Assembly: GCF_022601875.1 (NCBI RefSeq)
Contig: NZ_JAKVIP010000014.1
Span: forward strand, 62,001 to 126,000
Source: Chryseobacterium sp. SSA4.19
GTDB lineage: Bacteria; Bacteroidota; Bacteroidia; Flavobacteriales; Weeksellaceae
Length of the DNA stretch: 64,000 nucleotides
Direction of reading: 5' to 3'
This document shows, in pieces, positions 7,567-15,527 of the stretch (its first letter is position 1; the number at the start of each line of letters is the position of its first letter). A program made the position numbers and the translations under genes. The notes under the pieces are model-generated. The model searched no databases, was not told where the DNA came from, and saw only the letters and a program-made list of their open reading frames with translations.

Positions 7567-8973
7567 ATGAAAAAAATCTTCATTATCATTCCACTCTTTT
7601 TGGGTGGATTTTTATTTTCTCAAAAAAAACCTCAGAAAAAACCAGCAAATAAGACCGGAATTGCCGTCAAACTTAATTATCACGATGAATTTAAGAAGAT
7701 CTCGGACGAAATCATGACCAACGGCAGGGCGTATGATAATCTCGGAGAACTTACGAAAGGCATCGGGACACGCTTCAGCGCTACTCCGGGATATACGAAA
7801 GCAGTAGAATGGGCAGAAAAGAAGTTTAAAGAAATCGGTATTGAAATGATCTGGAGACAGGAAGCCAAAGCACCGGTCTGGATAAGAGGAAAAGAATCAC
7901 TGCAGATAAAAGCAGAGAACGGAGACTGGAAGAATATCAGAATGCTGTCTTTCGGAAATTCTGAAGGAACGGGTGGAAAAGATCTGACTGGCGAGATTGT
8001 TATGCTTACAAGCACCGCTGAACTTAATGCGTTATCAATAGGCCAGCTGAAGGGCAAAATTGTTTTCGTAAACCTTCCCATGGATCCGAGGATCATCAAT
8101 ACGAGTGATTCTTATTTAGCTACGGCAAAATCAAAGCTGATCTCTGCCTCTGTTATTGCTAAAACAGGAGCAAAAGCTTTAATCATCAGATCTTTAACCA
8201 CCGCTAATGACGATACGCCGCATGCTAAGATGATTTATTATGAAGCAGACGATAAAATAAAGATTCCTGCACTGTCTATCGGGGTAAAGTCTGCAGATGA
8301 ACTGGAAAAGATGCTGAAAAAACAAAAAGTAACGGCAAAACTCAATATGAATGCCGAATCCAGAGGCCAGACAACCAATCCCAACATCATCGCTGAAATT
8401 CCGGGTAAAAAGGATGCTAAAGTTATTGTTTTGGGAGCACAGCTGGATTCCTGGGATTTTGGGGAAGGTGCTACTGATGACGGTACCGGAGTGGTACAAT
8501 GTATTGAAGTTTTAAGGACGCTGAAAACACTCGGTTTTGAAAATAACCATACAATCCGTGTCGTATTGTATGCCAACAGCGAAAATGGCGGCCAAGGCCG
8601 TGAGATGTATGCTGCTTACGTGAAAAGGAAAGATGAAAAACATATTTTTGCACTGGGTACCGATGCAGGAGGCTATTCGCCAAGAGGCTTTTCACTGGAT
8701 ATGTCTGCGCAACGGAGAAAGCTGGTTTTCGGCTGGAAAAACTTTTTCCTTCCGTACGGCGTATATGATTTCGACCAGACAGAGGCCATTCAGGATATTT
8801 CACCTTTGAAAAAACTGGATATTCCGTTGGCAGAACTTGTGGTGGATACGCAGAGATATTTTGATTATCATCATTCTATAGAAGATACTTTTGACAAAGT
8901 AAATAAAAGGGAACTTCTTCTTGGTGCCGTAGCCATGACCCAAATGATTTTGATGGTTGATAAAAACTGGTAA
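7567..8973 (+). CDS. M28 peptidase homologue, probably catalytically inactive
   Basis: Exported 468-residue protein (signal peptide MKKIFIIIPLFLGGFLFSQ) of the M28 carboxypeptidase Q-like family with an inserted PA domain at about 150-270. Compared with the intact paralogue at 9510, two key residues are changed. The zinc-ligand His of GGHLDSWD is Gln here (residue 292, GAQLDSWD), and the general-base Glu of ANEENG is Ser (residue 338, ANSENG). The bridging Asp in GATDDG, the Asp in TDAGG and the late His in DYHHS remain. The fold is therefore kept while catalysis is probably lost. A -7 element is not clear upstream. It may be a binding or regulatory pseudoenzyme. Confidence 0.88.
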   Translation: MKKIFIIIPLFLGGFLFSQKKPQKKPANKTGIAVKLNYHDEFKKISDEIMTNGRAYDNLGELTKGIGTRFSATPGYTKAVEWAEKKFKEIGIEMIWRQEAKAPVWIRGKESLQIKAENGDWKNIRMLSFGNSEGTGGKDLTGEIVMLTSTAELNALSIGQLKGKIVFVNLPMDPRIINTSDSYLATAKSKLISASVIAKTGAKALIIRSLTTANDDTPHAKMIYYEADDKIKIPALSIGVKSADELEKMLKKQKVTAKLNMNAESRGQTTNPNIIAEIPGKKDAKVIVLGAQLDSWDFGEGATDDGTGVVQCIEVLRTLKTLGFENNHTIRVVLYANSENGGQGREMYAAYVKRKDEKHIFALGTDAGGYSPRGFSLDMSAQRRKLVFGWKNFFLPYGVYDFDQTEAIQDISPLKKLDIPLAELVVDTQRYFDYHHSIEDTFDKVNKRELLLGAVAMTQMILMVDKNW

Positions 8974-9025
8974 ATATTTACATATTGGTCAACTTTACAT
9001 TTTAAATACAAAATAACTTAAACCT

Positions 9026-9490
9026 ATGGAAATTGTCAAACTTCATCTTGATCCTCAGTTTCTTGACGATAAAAAAACAGCTGTACTTTATCAGCAGATT
9101 CAGACCCTACTGAAGCTGATTGAGCAAAAGCAGATCCCGGTTAAGACAGTGGAAATCATCAACCGGAAAATCATGGATATCAATTTCATGTCTTTTCAAC
9201 ATGCAAATGTTTACAAGCCACTAAAGCAAATGCAGACGGATATGATCAAGCTTCTTGAAAAAGACCATAAACTCGTACCCAGGAATTACTATAGGAATAT
9301 ATGGCTTGCTGCTGGCATGGGAGCATTCGGATTGCCGATCGGAGCAGCGTTCGGACTGTTAATAGGGAATATCGCACTCCTAAGTATCGGATTACCAATC
9401 GGAATGGCTATCGGAGTCGGTTTGGGCACATCACTGGATAAAAAAGCAGCAGCAGAAGGCAGGCAGCTGGATATCGAAATCAGGCATTAA
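9026..9490 (+). CDS. Small glycine-zipper membrane protein
   Basis: A 154-residue protein of unknown family lying between two M28 paralogues. Residues 1-90 are soluble, helical and Lys/Gln-rich. Residues 92-135 contain two hydrophobic segments very rich in small residues (GMGAFGLPIGAAFGLLIGN and IGLPIGMAIGVGLGTS) with repeated GxxxG spacing, which usually packs membrane helices. The C-terminus DKKAAAEGRQLDIEIRH is charged. No signal peptide. The gaps of 52 and 19 bases to its neighbours make a three-gene transcript likely, yet there is no evident functional link with the peptidases. Confidence 0.75.
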   Translation: MEIVKLHLDPQFLDDKKTAVLYQQIQTLLKLIEQKQIPVKTVEIINRKIMDINFMSFQHANVYKPLKQMQTDMIKLLEKDHKLVPRNYYRNIWLAAGMGAFGLPIGAAFGLLIGNIALLSIGLPIGMAIGVGLGTSLDKKAAAEGRQLDIEIRH

Positions 9491-9509
9491 ATTAGTTGAC
9501 GCAGGTAAA

Positions 9510-10886
9510 ATGATTATGAAAGAAAAAATAGTAAAGCATATTGTGTATACTGCATTGTTCTTAAGTGGAATAATGATCAATGGCCAAAACGGAAAAGATT
9601 CCCTTCAGTTTGAAAAAATTTCTACTGAAATATTAAATTACGGAAAAGGCTATACGGAATTAAAAGATTTAACAAAAAATATCGGTCACCGTTTAAGCGG
9701 TTCAGAATCTTATGAAAAGGCTGTGCAATGGGCTGCCCAGAGACTTCGTGGTGCAGGAGCAGATAAAGTATGGCTTCAGGAAGTCATGATTCCGGTCTGG
9801 ATAAGAGGAAAAGAATCGCTACAGATCAGAACTGCAAAGGGGGCGTGGAAAAAACTAAAAATGCTTTCTTTGGGAAACTCCGAAGGAACAGGAGGAAAAG
9901 ATGTTTCCGGTGAGATCATTATGGTACGCTCGATGAATGAGTATGAAAAGCTGTCTGCGGACCAGGTAAAAGATAAAATCATTTTCTTTAATTATCCATT
10001 CAGCCAGTCTTACGTAGAAACTTTCAGAGGATATGGTGATGCTGCGAAATACAGGACGACAGCCGCTTCCCTGACAGCAAAAAAAGGCGGAAAATTTGCA
10101 ATGATCCGTTCACTTTCTTCCGCTTTCGACGATATTCCTCACACCGGAGCGATGCGCTATGATGGCGAAAATAAAATTCCTGCGGTGGCTATCGGGAGCA
10201 GTACTGCTGATGAACTGGCAGATCTGTTAAAATCAGGGACAATCACAGCGAAACTTAATTCCAACTGCGGCATGAAAGTTGAAAAACTGTCTCATTCCGT
10301 CATTGGAGAAATTACCGGTAAAAAAGATCAGAGTGTGATCGTAGTCGGCGGGCATCTTGATTCCTGGGATGTAGGAGAAGGAGCACATGATGACGGAGCA
10401 GGGATTGTACAGAGCATTGAAGTTTTGAGAACGTTTAAAAAATTAGGAATTCAGAATAACCATACCATCAGGGTCGTTTGTTTTGCCAATGAAGAGAATG
10501 GGGTCAAAGGCGGGATCCAGTACGGAAAAACGGCAAAAGACAAGAATGAAAAACATCTATTTGCAATAGAATCTGATGCAGGAGGATTTACGCCGAGAGG
10601 AATTTCCCTGAATATGGATGACACTAAAAGAAAACAGATCCAAAGCTGGAAAGATCTTTTCCTACCTTACGGGGTTTATGATTTTAAAGAAACGTACTCA
10701 GGAACCGATCTTTATCCGCTTCATGACATGGGCATCCCGACTGCTGAACTGTTTCCGGATTCCCAGCGGTATTTTGATATCCACCACACAGAAGAAGATA
10801 CTTTTGAAAAGGTGAACCGCAGGGAATTACTGCTCGGAGCCGTCGCCATGACACAGCTGATTTACATGATTGATAAGAATTGGTAA
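9510..10886 (+). CDS. M28 family metallopeptidase (carboxypeptidase Q-like)
   Basis: Exported di-zinc exopeptidase of about 458 residues. A signal peptide follows the start (KHIVYTALFLSGIMINGQ); either the ATG at 9510 or 9516 may be used. All metal and catalytic residues are in place: GGHLDSWD (His 282), GAHDDG, the Glu pair in ANEENG (residues 328-329), ESDAGG, and FDIHHTEED. It is about 60 percent similar by eye to the copy at 7567 along its whole length, so the two arose by tandem duplication with the glycine-zipper gene between them. It probably digests peptides in the periplasm or outside the cell. A terminator follows at 10895. Confidence 0.92.
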   Translation: MIMKEKIVKHIVYTALFLSGIMINGQNGKDSLQFEKISTEILNYGKGYTELKDLTKNIGHRLSGSESYEKAVQWAAQRLRGAGADKVWLQEVMIPVWIRGKESLQIRTAKGAWKKLKMLSLGNSEGTGGKDVSGEIIMVRSMNEYEKLSADQVKDKIIFFNYPFSQSYVETFRGYGDAAKYRTTAASLTAKKGGKFAMIRSLSSAFDDIPHTGAMRYDGENKIPAVAIGSSTADELADLLKSGTITAKLNSNCGMKVEKLSHSVIGEITGKKDQSVIVVGGHLDSWDVGEGAHDDGAGIVQSIEVLRTFKKLGIQNNHTIRVVCFANEENGVKGGIQYGKTAKDKNEKHLFAIESDAGGFTPRGISLNMDDTKRKQIQSWKDLFLPYGVYDFKETYSGTDLYPLHDMGIPTAELFPDSQRYFDIHHTEEDTFEKVNRRELLLGAVAMTQLIYMIDKNW

Positions 10887-10894
10887 TAATAAGG

Positions 10895-10920
10895 AAACCG
10901 CCTTTTATCGGTGGTTTTTG
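10895..10920 (+). terminator. Intrinsic terminator after the M28 genes
   Basis: Stem AAACCGCC (10895-10902), loop of seven bases, GGTGGTTT (10910-10917) with one G-T pair and a T-run. It ends the 7567-10886 transcript. Confidence 0.75.
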
Positions 10921-10931
10921 TTTTTTCGCTG

Positions 10932-11422
10932 TTAATGAAGATCATAAAAAACCATATTGAACCAATGCCTTATTCCTCCGAAATGCCAGTTAGCATCTGT
11001 TTTAGTCACTTCTTTCAGGTAACGGGCATTTTTATTTTGGAATGAAACATCGGTCGGTTATCCTTAACTTTTTGAAAATACTCAATATCAAAATCTGATT
11101 TTCTAAAATACTCTATTTCAATGATGGTTTCAGATTTTTTGGCTTTAAAAACATATAAAAACAACATCATACAGATCAAAATATTCCGCTTCTAAATTTT
11201 CAATAATGTTTTCAAGGGGTTGCTGTGTTTTCTGCTTATTAAACTTAATTTTTAAATTTGCTGCTTCAATGCTATTCTCTGCTTTAATCTCACTAAAATC
11301 GGTTAAAATAAAAGAATTGTTTCGGGATAGCCGATTCCTGTAGTATTTTCAGCCAGGATAAGCAGGTTATCCAGACAAATATTAATTTCTGATCTCAGAT
11401 GTTTTGAAATTATTTCATCCAT
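10932..11422 (-). pseudogene. Frameshifted remnant of an unidentified protein gene
   Basis: Reading the minus strand from ATG at 11422 gives MDEIISKHLRSEINICLDNL and onward to a stop, but the sense continues if the frame is shifted at three A/T runs. The later segments read FILTDFSEIKAENSIEAANL, YVFKAKKSETIIEIEYFRKS and ARYLKEVTKTDANWHFGG, with a final stop at 10932. Joined, they make a coherent hydrophilic protein of about 160 residues with no signal peptide. I do not recognise the family. The shifts all fall in homopolymers, so sequencing error is an alternative to real decay. It follows the retropepsin gene upstream by 12 bases. Confidence 0.6.
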
Positions 11423-11434
11423 GTCATTCAACAA

Positions 11435-12598
11435 TCAATTCAGATATTCTTTTCGTTCCAGCTTAAAATCCAGGATCTGGCCATCTCGTTTTATTCTCAT
11501 ATCAATTGTTTTCTGATCTTTCTCAATTCTGTTAATGGTATAATAACAGACGGAGTCGTTATTGAGGTTTTCCAGATTGGTAGAGTTAATGCTGATAATG
11601 GCATCTCCTATTTTTATTGGCAGGCCCTTATTATGAAATACAAAGGTCACCATCGGTTTTGCATCAATAAAGCGGTAACTGAATCCGAAAGATTCCAGTT
11701 TCGGACGCTCCGTATTAATGGGTTTCAGATAGATTTTATTGTTTTTCCAATCCAGAATGAAAGAATAATTCTTTAAAAATTCATTTCCCAAAAGATCTGA
11801 AATACTGGTGGAGATAATTTCATTATTAAAAACGGTATTTCCTAACCCCAAGGAATCGATACGGAAAATTTTACCATTGACAGGTTTTGCCGCGCCAAAT
11901 GCCCCGATGGCTCTTGTTCCGTACGTTTCTATAACTTTATCCGATTTAGGATTATCGGCTTTATTCTCCGTTATTTCAAATCTGCCAGAAAATCCCGTAT
12001 CGAATGTAAATTCTATATCTTTATCAAAGAACTTGGCCTTTACAACAGGCGTTTTCTGTGGTTTGGGTTCAAATGGAAGAATGATGGGATAATCTTTCAG
12101 GTTAAAAAGAGAAAGATCATTCGTAGCTTCCAAAGAATGTTCAGCATAATTTACTTTCCAGAACAGCTTGGCCATTTGGTTGGCTCCGATAATCCCGTCT
12201 ACTTTCAGGCAACCCAGCTCAGCAGAGTTAAGATCGAGCACAAGAGCTCCCACTTTTCTGAAAACGATCTGATCAACAATCATTTCCGGAAGTTCTGTAA
12301 AGATCTGCTGCTCTATTTTGTCGTTAGAATCCTTTACTGAAGCTTTATATTTCCTTGTAAGTTCCAGATCGTTAAATACCGCATAAGAGATTACCGTCGG
12401 TGCGCCTGAATCAAACAGAAAATTATAATTTTTTCCGTTAATGCTCACCTTTACAAACGGCAGATTATTGTCAAATCTCATGTTCACTTTTTCAACAGCA
12501 TTCTGAAGCCTTGCCTGTCCCTTTGTAAAGATTTTTTTTGCCTGCGCAGAAACGGTTAATGTAGAAAATATAAATATTGAGTATAAGATTCTTTTCAT
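11435..12598 (-). CDS. Exported retropepsin-like aspartyl protease with PDZ domain
   Basis: A 387-residue secreted or periplasmic protein (signal peptide MKRILYSIFIFSTLTVSAQA). Two aspartyl protease half-sites are visible: FLFDSGAP near residue 60 and FTFDTGFSG near residue 200, each with the D-S/T-G catalytic triplet, so the two lobes lie in one chain. The last 85 residues form a PDZ-like domain (GLPIKIGDAIISINSTNLENL). This architecture occurs in several Bacteroidetes proteins annotated as aspartyl protease family proteins. Substrate is unknown. The decayed gene at 10932 starts 12 bases after its stop codon. Confidence 0.82.
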   Translation of the reverse strand: MKRILYSIFIFSTLTVSAQAKKIFTKGQARLQNAVEKVNMRFDNNLPFVKVSINGKNYNFLFDSGAPTVISYAVFNDLELTRKYKASVKDSNDKIEQQIFTELPEMIVDQIVFRKVGALVLDLNSAELGCLKVDGIIGANQMAKLFWKVNYAEHSLEATNDLSLFNLKDYPIILPFEPKPQKTPVVKAKFFDKDIEFTFDTGFSGRFEITENKADNPKSDKVIETYGTRAIGAFGAAKPVNGKIFRIDSLGLGNTVFNNEIISTSISDLLGNEFLKNYSFILDWKNNKIYLKPINTERPKLESFGFSYRFIDAKPMVTFVFHNKGLPIKIGDAIISINSTNLENLNNDSVCYYTINRIEKDQKTIDMRIKRDGQILDFKLERKEYLN

Positions 12599-12725
12599 GT
12601 ATCTAATTTGTACGAAAATAAGGCTTTTTATGAAGTTAAGGAAATGAGCACTTTTAGTATTTCTTCCGCAGAGAGTTTTATTCTCAATTAAATTTATCCT
12701 TTACCGATGGAATCAAGGGATTTCA

Positions 12726-12759
12726 ATAAAAAAAGCCTTCCGGAATAAATAACGGCTTT
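12726..12759 (-). terminator. Terminator downstream of the 12891 gene
   Basis: AAAGCC (12732-12737) pairs with GGCTTT (12754-12759) and the minus-strand transcript continues into a seven-T run. The rest of the 12599-12890 gap is AT-rich with no coding signal. Confidence 0.55.
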
Positions 12760-12890
12760 CAAAATCAATTATACTTCTAAAGCTTGTTTAAAATATAATT
12801 CTTAATCTTATTTTTTTTGAATATAAGCGTTCAGATGCAGCAGATTTTATTTGCATTTATATTTGCGAGAGATTATAAGTGTAAACAGGC

Positions 12891-13466
12891 TTAAAATTTA
12901 TCCAGAATTTTCTTCGGCAACACCTTTACCAACCGCGGTTTGTATCCCTCTTCAAGAATGACAAACTTCCAGGATTTCCGGTCTTTGGAAACGGCGCAGG
13001 CTTTCATGCTGGCATTGATCAGATATGATCCTTCACTGGCAATATATTTGACATTATTTTTACCGTATTTTCCAGTCATGGCAGCACTGATTTTCTTTTT
13101 CATGTCATCATTCATCGAACTGACATTGCACTTCAGCTTAAAAAAATAATTGACAATTGAAAAATATTCTCCGTTAATCAGTTCCGGCTTTTCAACAGTT
13201 CCAAATTTCAGATCGTTCACGTCAATTTTCATGAACGGATTATTATATGTCATGTTCAGCAGCTGGGTCATCTGGTCTTTCGGAACAATGGTAAAGAATT
13301 TCGGATAGATGCAGTTAACAGCCTGATCGATATTTTTCGTCTTAATGCTGTTTACAAAGTACGTAAGCGACTTTTTTATTGCGGCATCGTCAGGATTGGT
13401 TTTGGTCTGCGCAAAAGAGGCAAACGATAACAGCATAAACAGGAATAGAAATGATTTGGTTTTCAT
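12891..13466 (-). CDS. Exported hypothetical protein
   Basis: A 191-residue exported protein. I place the start at 13466 because the signal peptide MKTKSFLFLFMLLSFASFAQ then begins at residue 1; the frame is open for nine more codons upstream. The mature N-terminal part (DDAAIKKSLTYFVNSIKT) followed by alternating strands suggests a small alpha-beta domain of the NTF2 type, but I cannot name a family. Three cysteines lie in the mature part. The gene stands alone, with terminators on either side (12726 and 13585). Confidence 0.75.
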   Translation of the reverse strand: MKTKSFLFLFMLLSFASFAQTKTNPDDAAIKKSLTYFVNSIKTKNIDQAVNCIYPKFFTIVPKDQMTQLLNMTYNNPFMKIDVNDLKFGTVEKPELINGEYFSIVNYFFKLKCNVSSMNDDMKKKISAAMTGKYGKNNVKYIASEGSYLINASMKACAVSKDRKSWKFVILEEGYKPRLVKVLPKKILDKF

Positions 13467-13584
13467 AAATAGGTAAATAGTATAAATTCTCAAATTGTTT
13501 TTAATAGAGTCTTAAACTTTTCGGAGACATCAATTATTAATTAAATCTGTCGCAGGACAGACCCAATCGTTACAGGTAAACTAG

Positions 13585-13610
13585 AAAAGCCATCCTTATG
13601 GACGGCTTTT
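13585..13610 (-). terminator. Terminator downstream of the peptidyl-prolyl isomerase operon
   Basis: AAAAGCC-A-TCC, loop TTAT, GGA-C-GGCTTTT: an 11-pair stem with one mismatch, just after the stop at 13632 on the minus strand. Confidence 0.7.
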
Positions 13611-13631
13611 CAAAATATCTTAAAGATTACA

Positions 13632-14747
13632 TTACTTCACTTTTACAAGCTCAACATCGAATACCAACCATGCATTTGGCGGGATCACTCCTCCTGCTCC
13701 ATTCGCTCCGTAACCCATTGCAGGCGGAATCAGCAAAGTAGCGGTTTCTCCTTCTTTTAATAAAAGGATTCCTTCGTCCCAACCTTTGATTACTCTTCCC
13801 ATTCCGATTGGAATTTCGATCGGCTCATTTCTCTTGAATGAAGAATCGAATTCAGTTCCGTCTACCAGCTTTCCTGCGTAATGTACAGCGATATTATCTC
13901 CTGCTTTCGGAGCTTTTCCGTCAGTAGTTTTTGTGATTTTATAATAAAGACCGGATTCTGTTTTCTGCATTCCCGCTTTCAGGTTTTCCACCATCTTATC
14001 CTGATTGGCTTTAAACTCTTCTTCCTTCTTTTTTTTGTCCGCTTCTTCTTTAGCCATAGCCGCTTTGTTATTCTCAGCGATTTTAGACTTCCCTTCCGTA
14101 AATGTTTTAGCTGGATCGTAGTTTTTGTACTGGTCCCCCTTGCTGAACACGGAAACTTTTTCTAAAACAATATCGGTTTTTGGTTTATCCTGAGGGCCTT
14201 TTTCCACATTGGCAATCGCATCGATCACATCATCTCCTTTTACTACTTTACCAAAGATCGTATGTCTTCCGTCTAACCAAGGAGTGGCCACTTCGGTAAT
14301 GAAAAACTGGGAACCATTGGTGTTAGGTCCTGAGTTCGCCATAGAAAGGATTCCTTTTCCTGTATGCTTAAGATCATTCTTCTCATCCTCAAATTTATAT
14401 CCCGGATCTCCCATTCCTGTTCCTTGGGGATCTCCTCCCTGAATCATGAAATCTTTGATTACTCTGTGGAAAATGGTTCCGTCATAGAAAGGAACGCCTT
14501 TCGCTTTCGCTTTGTTATCGATTTTCCCTTCTGCAAGACCGATAAAGTTAGCTACCGTTACAGGCGCTTTCTGATCTTCGAATTTTACGATTAAGTTTCC
14601 TTTTGTTGTTTGAAGATTGGCATAAAGCCCGTCGTTAAGACCTTCGTAAGTTTCTTTGTCTACGTTCATTTTTTTATAAATTGGTGTACAACTCATCAGC
14701 GAAATGCTTGCCGCCGCCAGAATTATATTTTTGTTAAACAATTTCAT
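13632..14747 (-). CDS. Cyclophilin-FKBP fusion peptidyl-prolyl isomerase lipoprotein
   Basis: A 371-residue lipoprotein (lipobox LMSCTP with Cys about residue 20) carrying two unrelated proline isomerases. Residues 40-195 are a cyclophilin domain (IFHRVIKDFMIQGGDPQGTG, SQFFITEVATPWLDGRHTIF). A charged coiled linker of Lys/Glu follows at 205-255. Residues 265-371 are an FKBP domain (VHYAGKLVDGTEFDSSF, VIKGWDEGILLLKEGE, YGANGAGGVIPPNAWLVFDVEL). It should catalyse folding of exported proteins at the membrane. The GldI-like gene lies three bases upstream, so the two are one operon. Both domain calls are clear. Confidence 0.94.
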   Translation of the reverse strand: MKLFNKNIILAAASISLMSCTPIYKKMNVDKETYEGLNDGLYANLQTTKGNLIVKFEDQKAPVTVANFIGLAEGKIDNKAKAKGVPFYDGTIFHRVIKDFMIQGGDPQGTGMGDPGYKFEDEKNDLKHTGKGILSMANSGPNTNGSQFFITEVATPWLDGRHTIFGKVVKGDDVIDAIANVEKGPQDKPKTDIVLEKVSVFSKGDQYKNYDPAKTFTEGKSKIAENNKAAMAKEEADKKKKEEEFKANQDKMVENLKAGMQKTESGLYYKITKTTDGKAPKAGDNIAVHYAGKLVDGTEFDSSFKRNEPIEIPIGMGRVIKGWDEGILLLKEGETATLLIPPAMGYGANGAGGVIPPNAWLVFDVELVKVK

Positions 14748-14750
14748 GGA

Positions 14751-15260
14751 TTATAATGCTTTTAATTTTATGATTAACGGGATATCATTATCTATTTTTT
14801 TCTCATCTCCATATGTTCCGTAACCTAATGCTGAAGGAACCAGAAGCGTGACCTCTTCACCGTCATGAATAAACCGTAACGCATCTTCTACTGCTTTCAG
14901 TTCATCGAAATGTCCGAATTTAGCATTTCTTCTTTCGATAGGCTGATCATAGATCTTCGTTTCATCAAAATCATACAGATCATAAGAATAGGAAATCGAA
15001 GTATTGTCCTGCCTTCTCTGTCTCTGGTCAAATCCCTGAACAGTGGTCCAGTAATTAAGCTGGGTTGGGTAAAATTTCACCGGCTGCCCGTTAATCCATT
15101 CCTGGATCTGCATTCTTTCCTGGCTATTAAGATTTTTCATTCTTTCCCTGGAAATATTGAGATCATCCTTGCTGAGAACACCACCGACAGGTGGATGAGT
15201 CTGCGCATTTTTGCTGCAGCTCCATAAGCCCAATATTGATATGAAGAGTATTTTTTTCAT
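14751..15260 (-). CDS. gldI: GldI-like FKBP-type peptidyl-prolyl isomerase lipoprotein
   Basis: A 169-residue lipoprotein: signal MKKILFISILGLWSC with the lipid-acceptor Cys at 15. The C-terminal half is an FKBP-type domain (FGHFDELKAVEDALRFIHDGEEVTLLVP, then SALGYGTYGDEKKIDNDIPL). Size, lipobox and position match GldI, needed for gliding motility in Flavobacterium johnsoniae where it assists folding of the gliding/T9SS apparatus. No other gld genes lie in the window, so assignment rests on the protein alone. It is the first gene of an operon with the cyclophilin-FKBP fusion. The domain is short, and the usual aromatic active-site residues are only partly recognisable. Confidence 0.75.
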   Translation of the reverse strand: MKKILFISILGLWSCSKNAQTHPPVGGVLSKDDLNISRERMKNLNSQERMQIQEWINGQPVKFYPTQLNYWTTVQGFDQRQRRQDNTSISYSYDLYDFDETKIYDQPIERRNAKFGHFDELKAVEDALRFIHDGEEVTLLVPSALGYGTYGDEKKIDNDIPLIIKLKAL

Positions 15261-15477
15261 AAACTATGCGAAAATACACATTTCATGAATCAATTACAAA
15301 ACTTCATGAATTTATTGATTCAAAACTTTAATGTTCCCTTATCTTATTTTTGGTGAGACTTGATTAAACCTTAACTTATATTTATTGTTTTACAAAGAAA
15401 TAACTTTCTTTTATAAAAATAGATGGATAATATTTTTAGCAGGTTACAACTTCCAAAATCTGTAGAATTAAGACAAA

Positions 15478-15506
15478 TAAAAAAGCCGGAGAATTTCCCC
15501 GGCTTT
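15478..15506. terminator. Terminator downstream of ilvE
   Basis: AAAGCCGG (15482-15489) pairs perfectly with CCGGCTTT (15499-15506). On the minus strand, the direction of ilvE, the stem is followed by a T-rich run. Confidence 0.8.
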
Positions 15507-15527
15507 ATACTCCTTTTTATTTTAAGA

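Noticed and set aside
11435..12598. Reading the DSG and DTG motifs as evidence of a retroelement
   Set aside because: The protein has a signal peptide and PDZ domain and no reverse transcriptase nearby.
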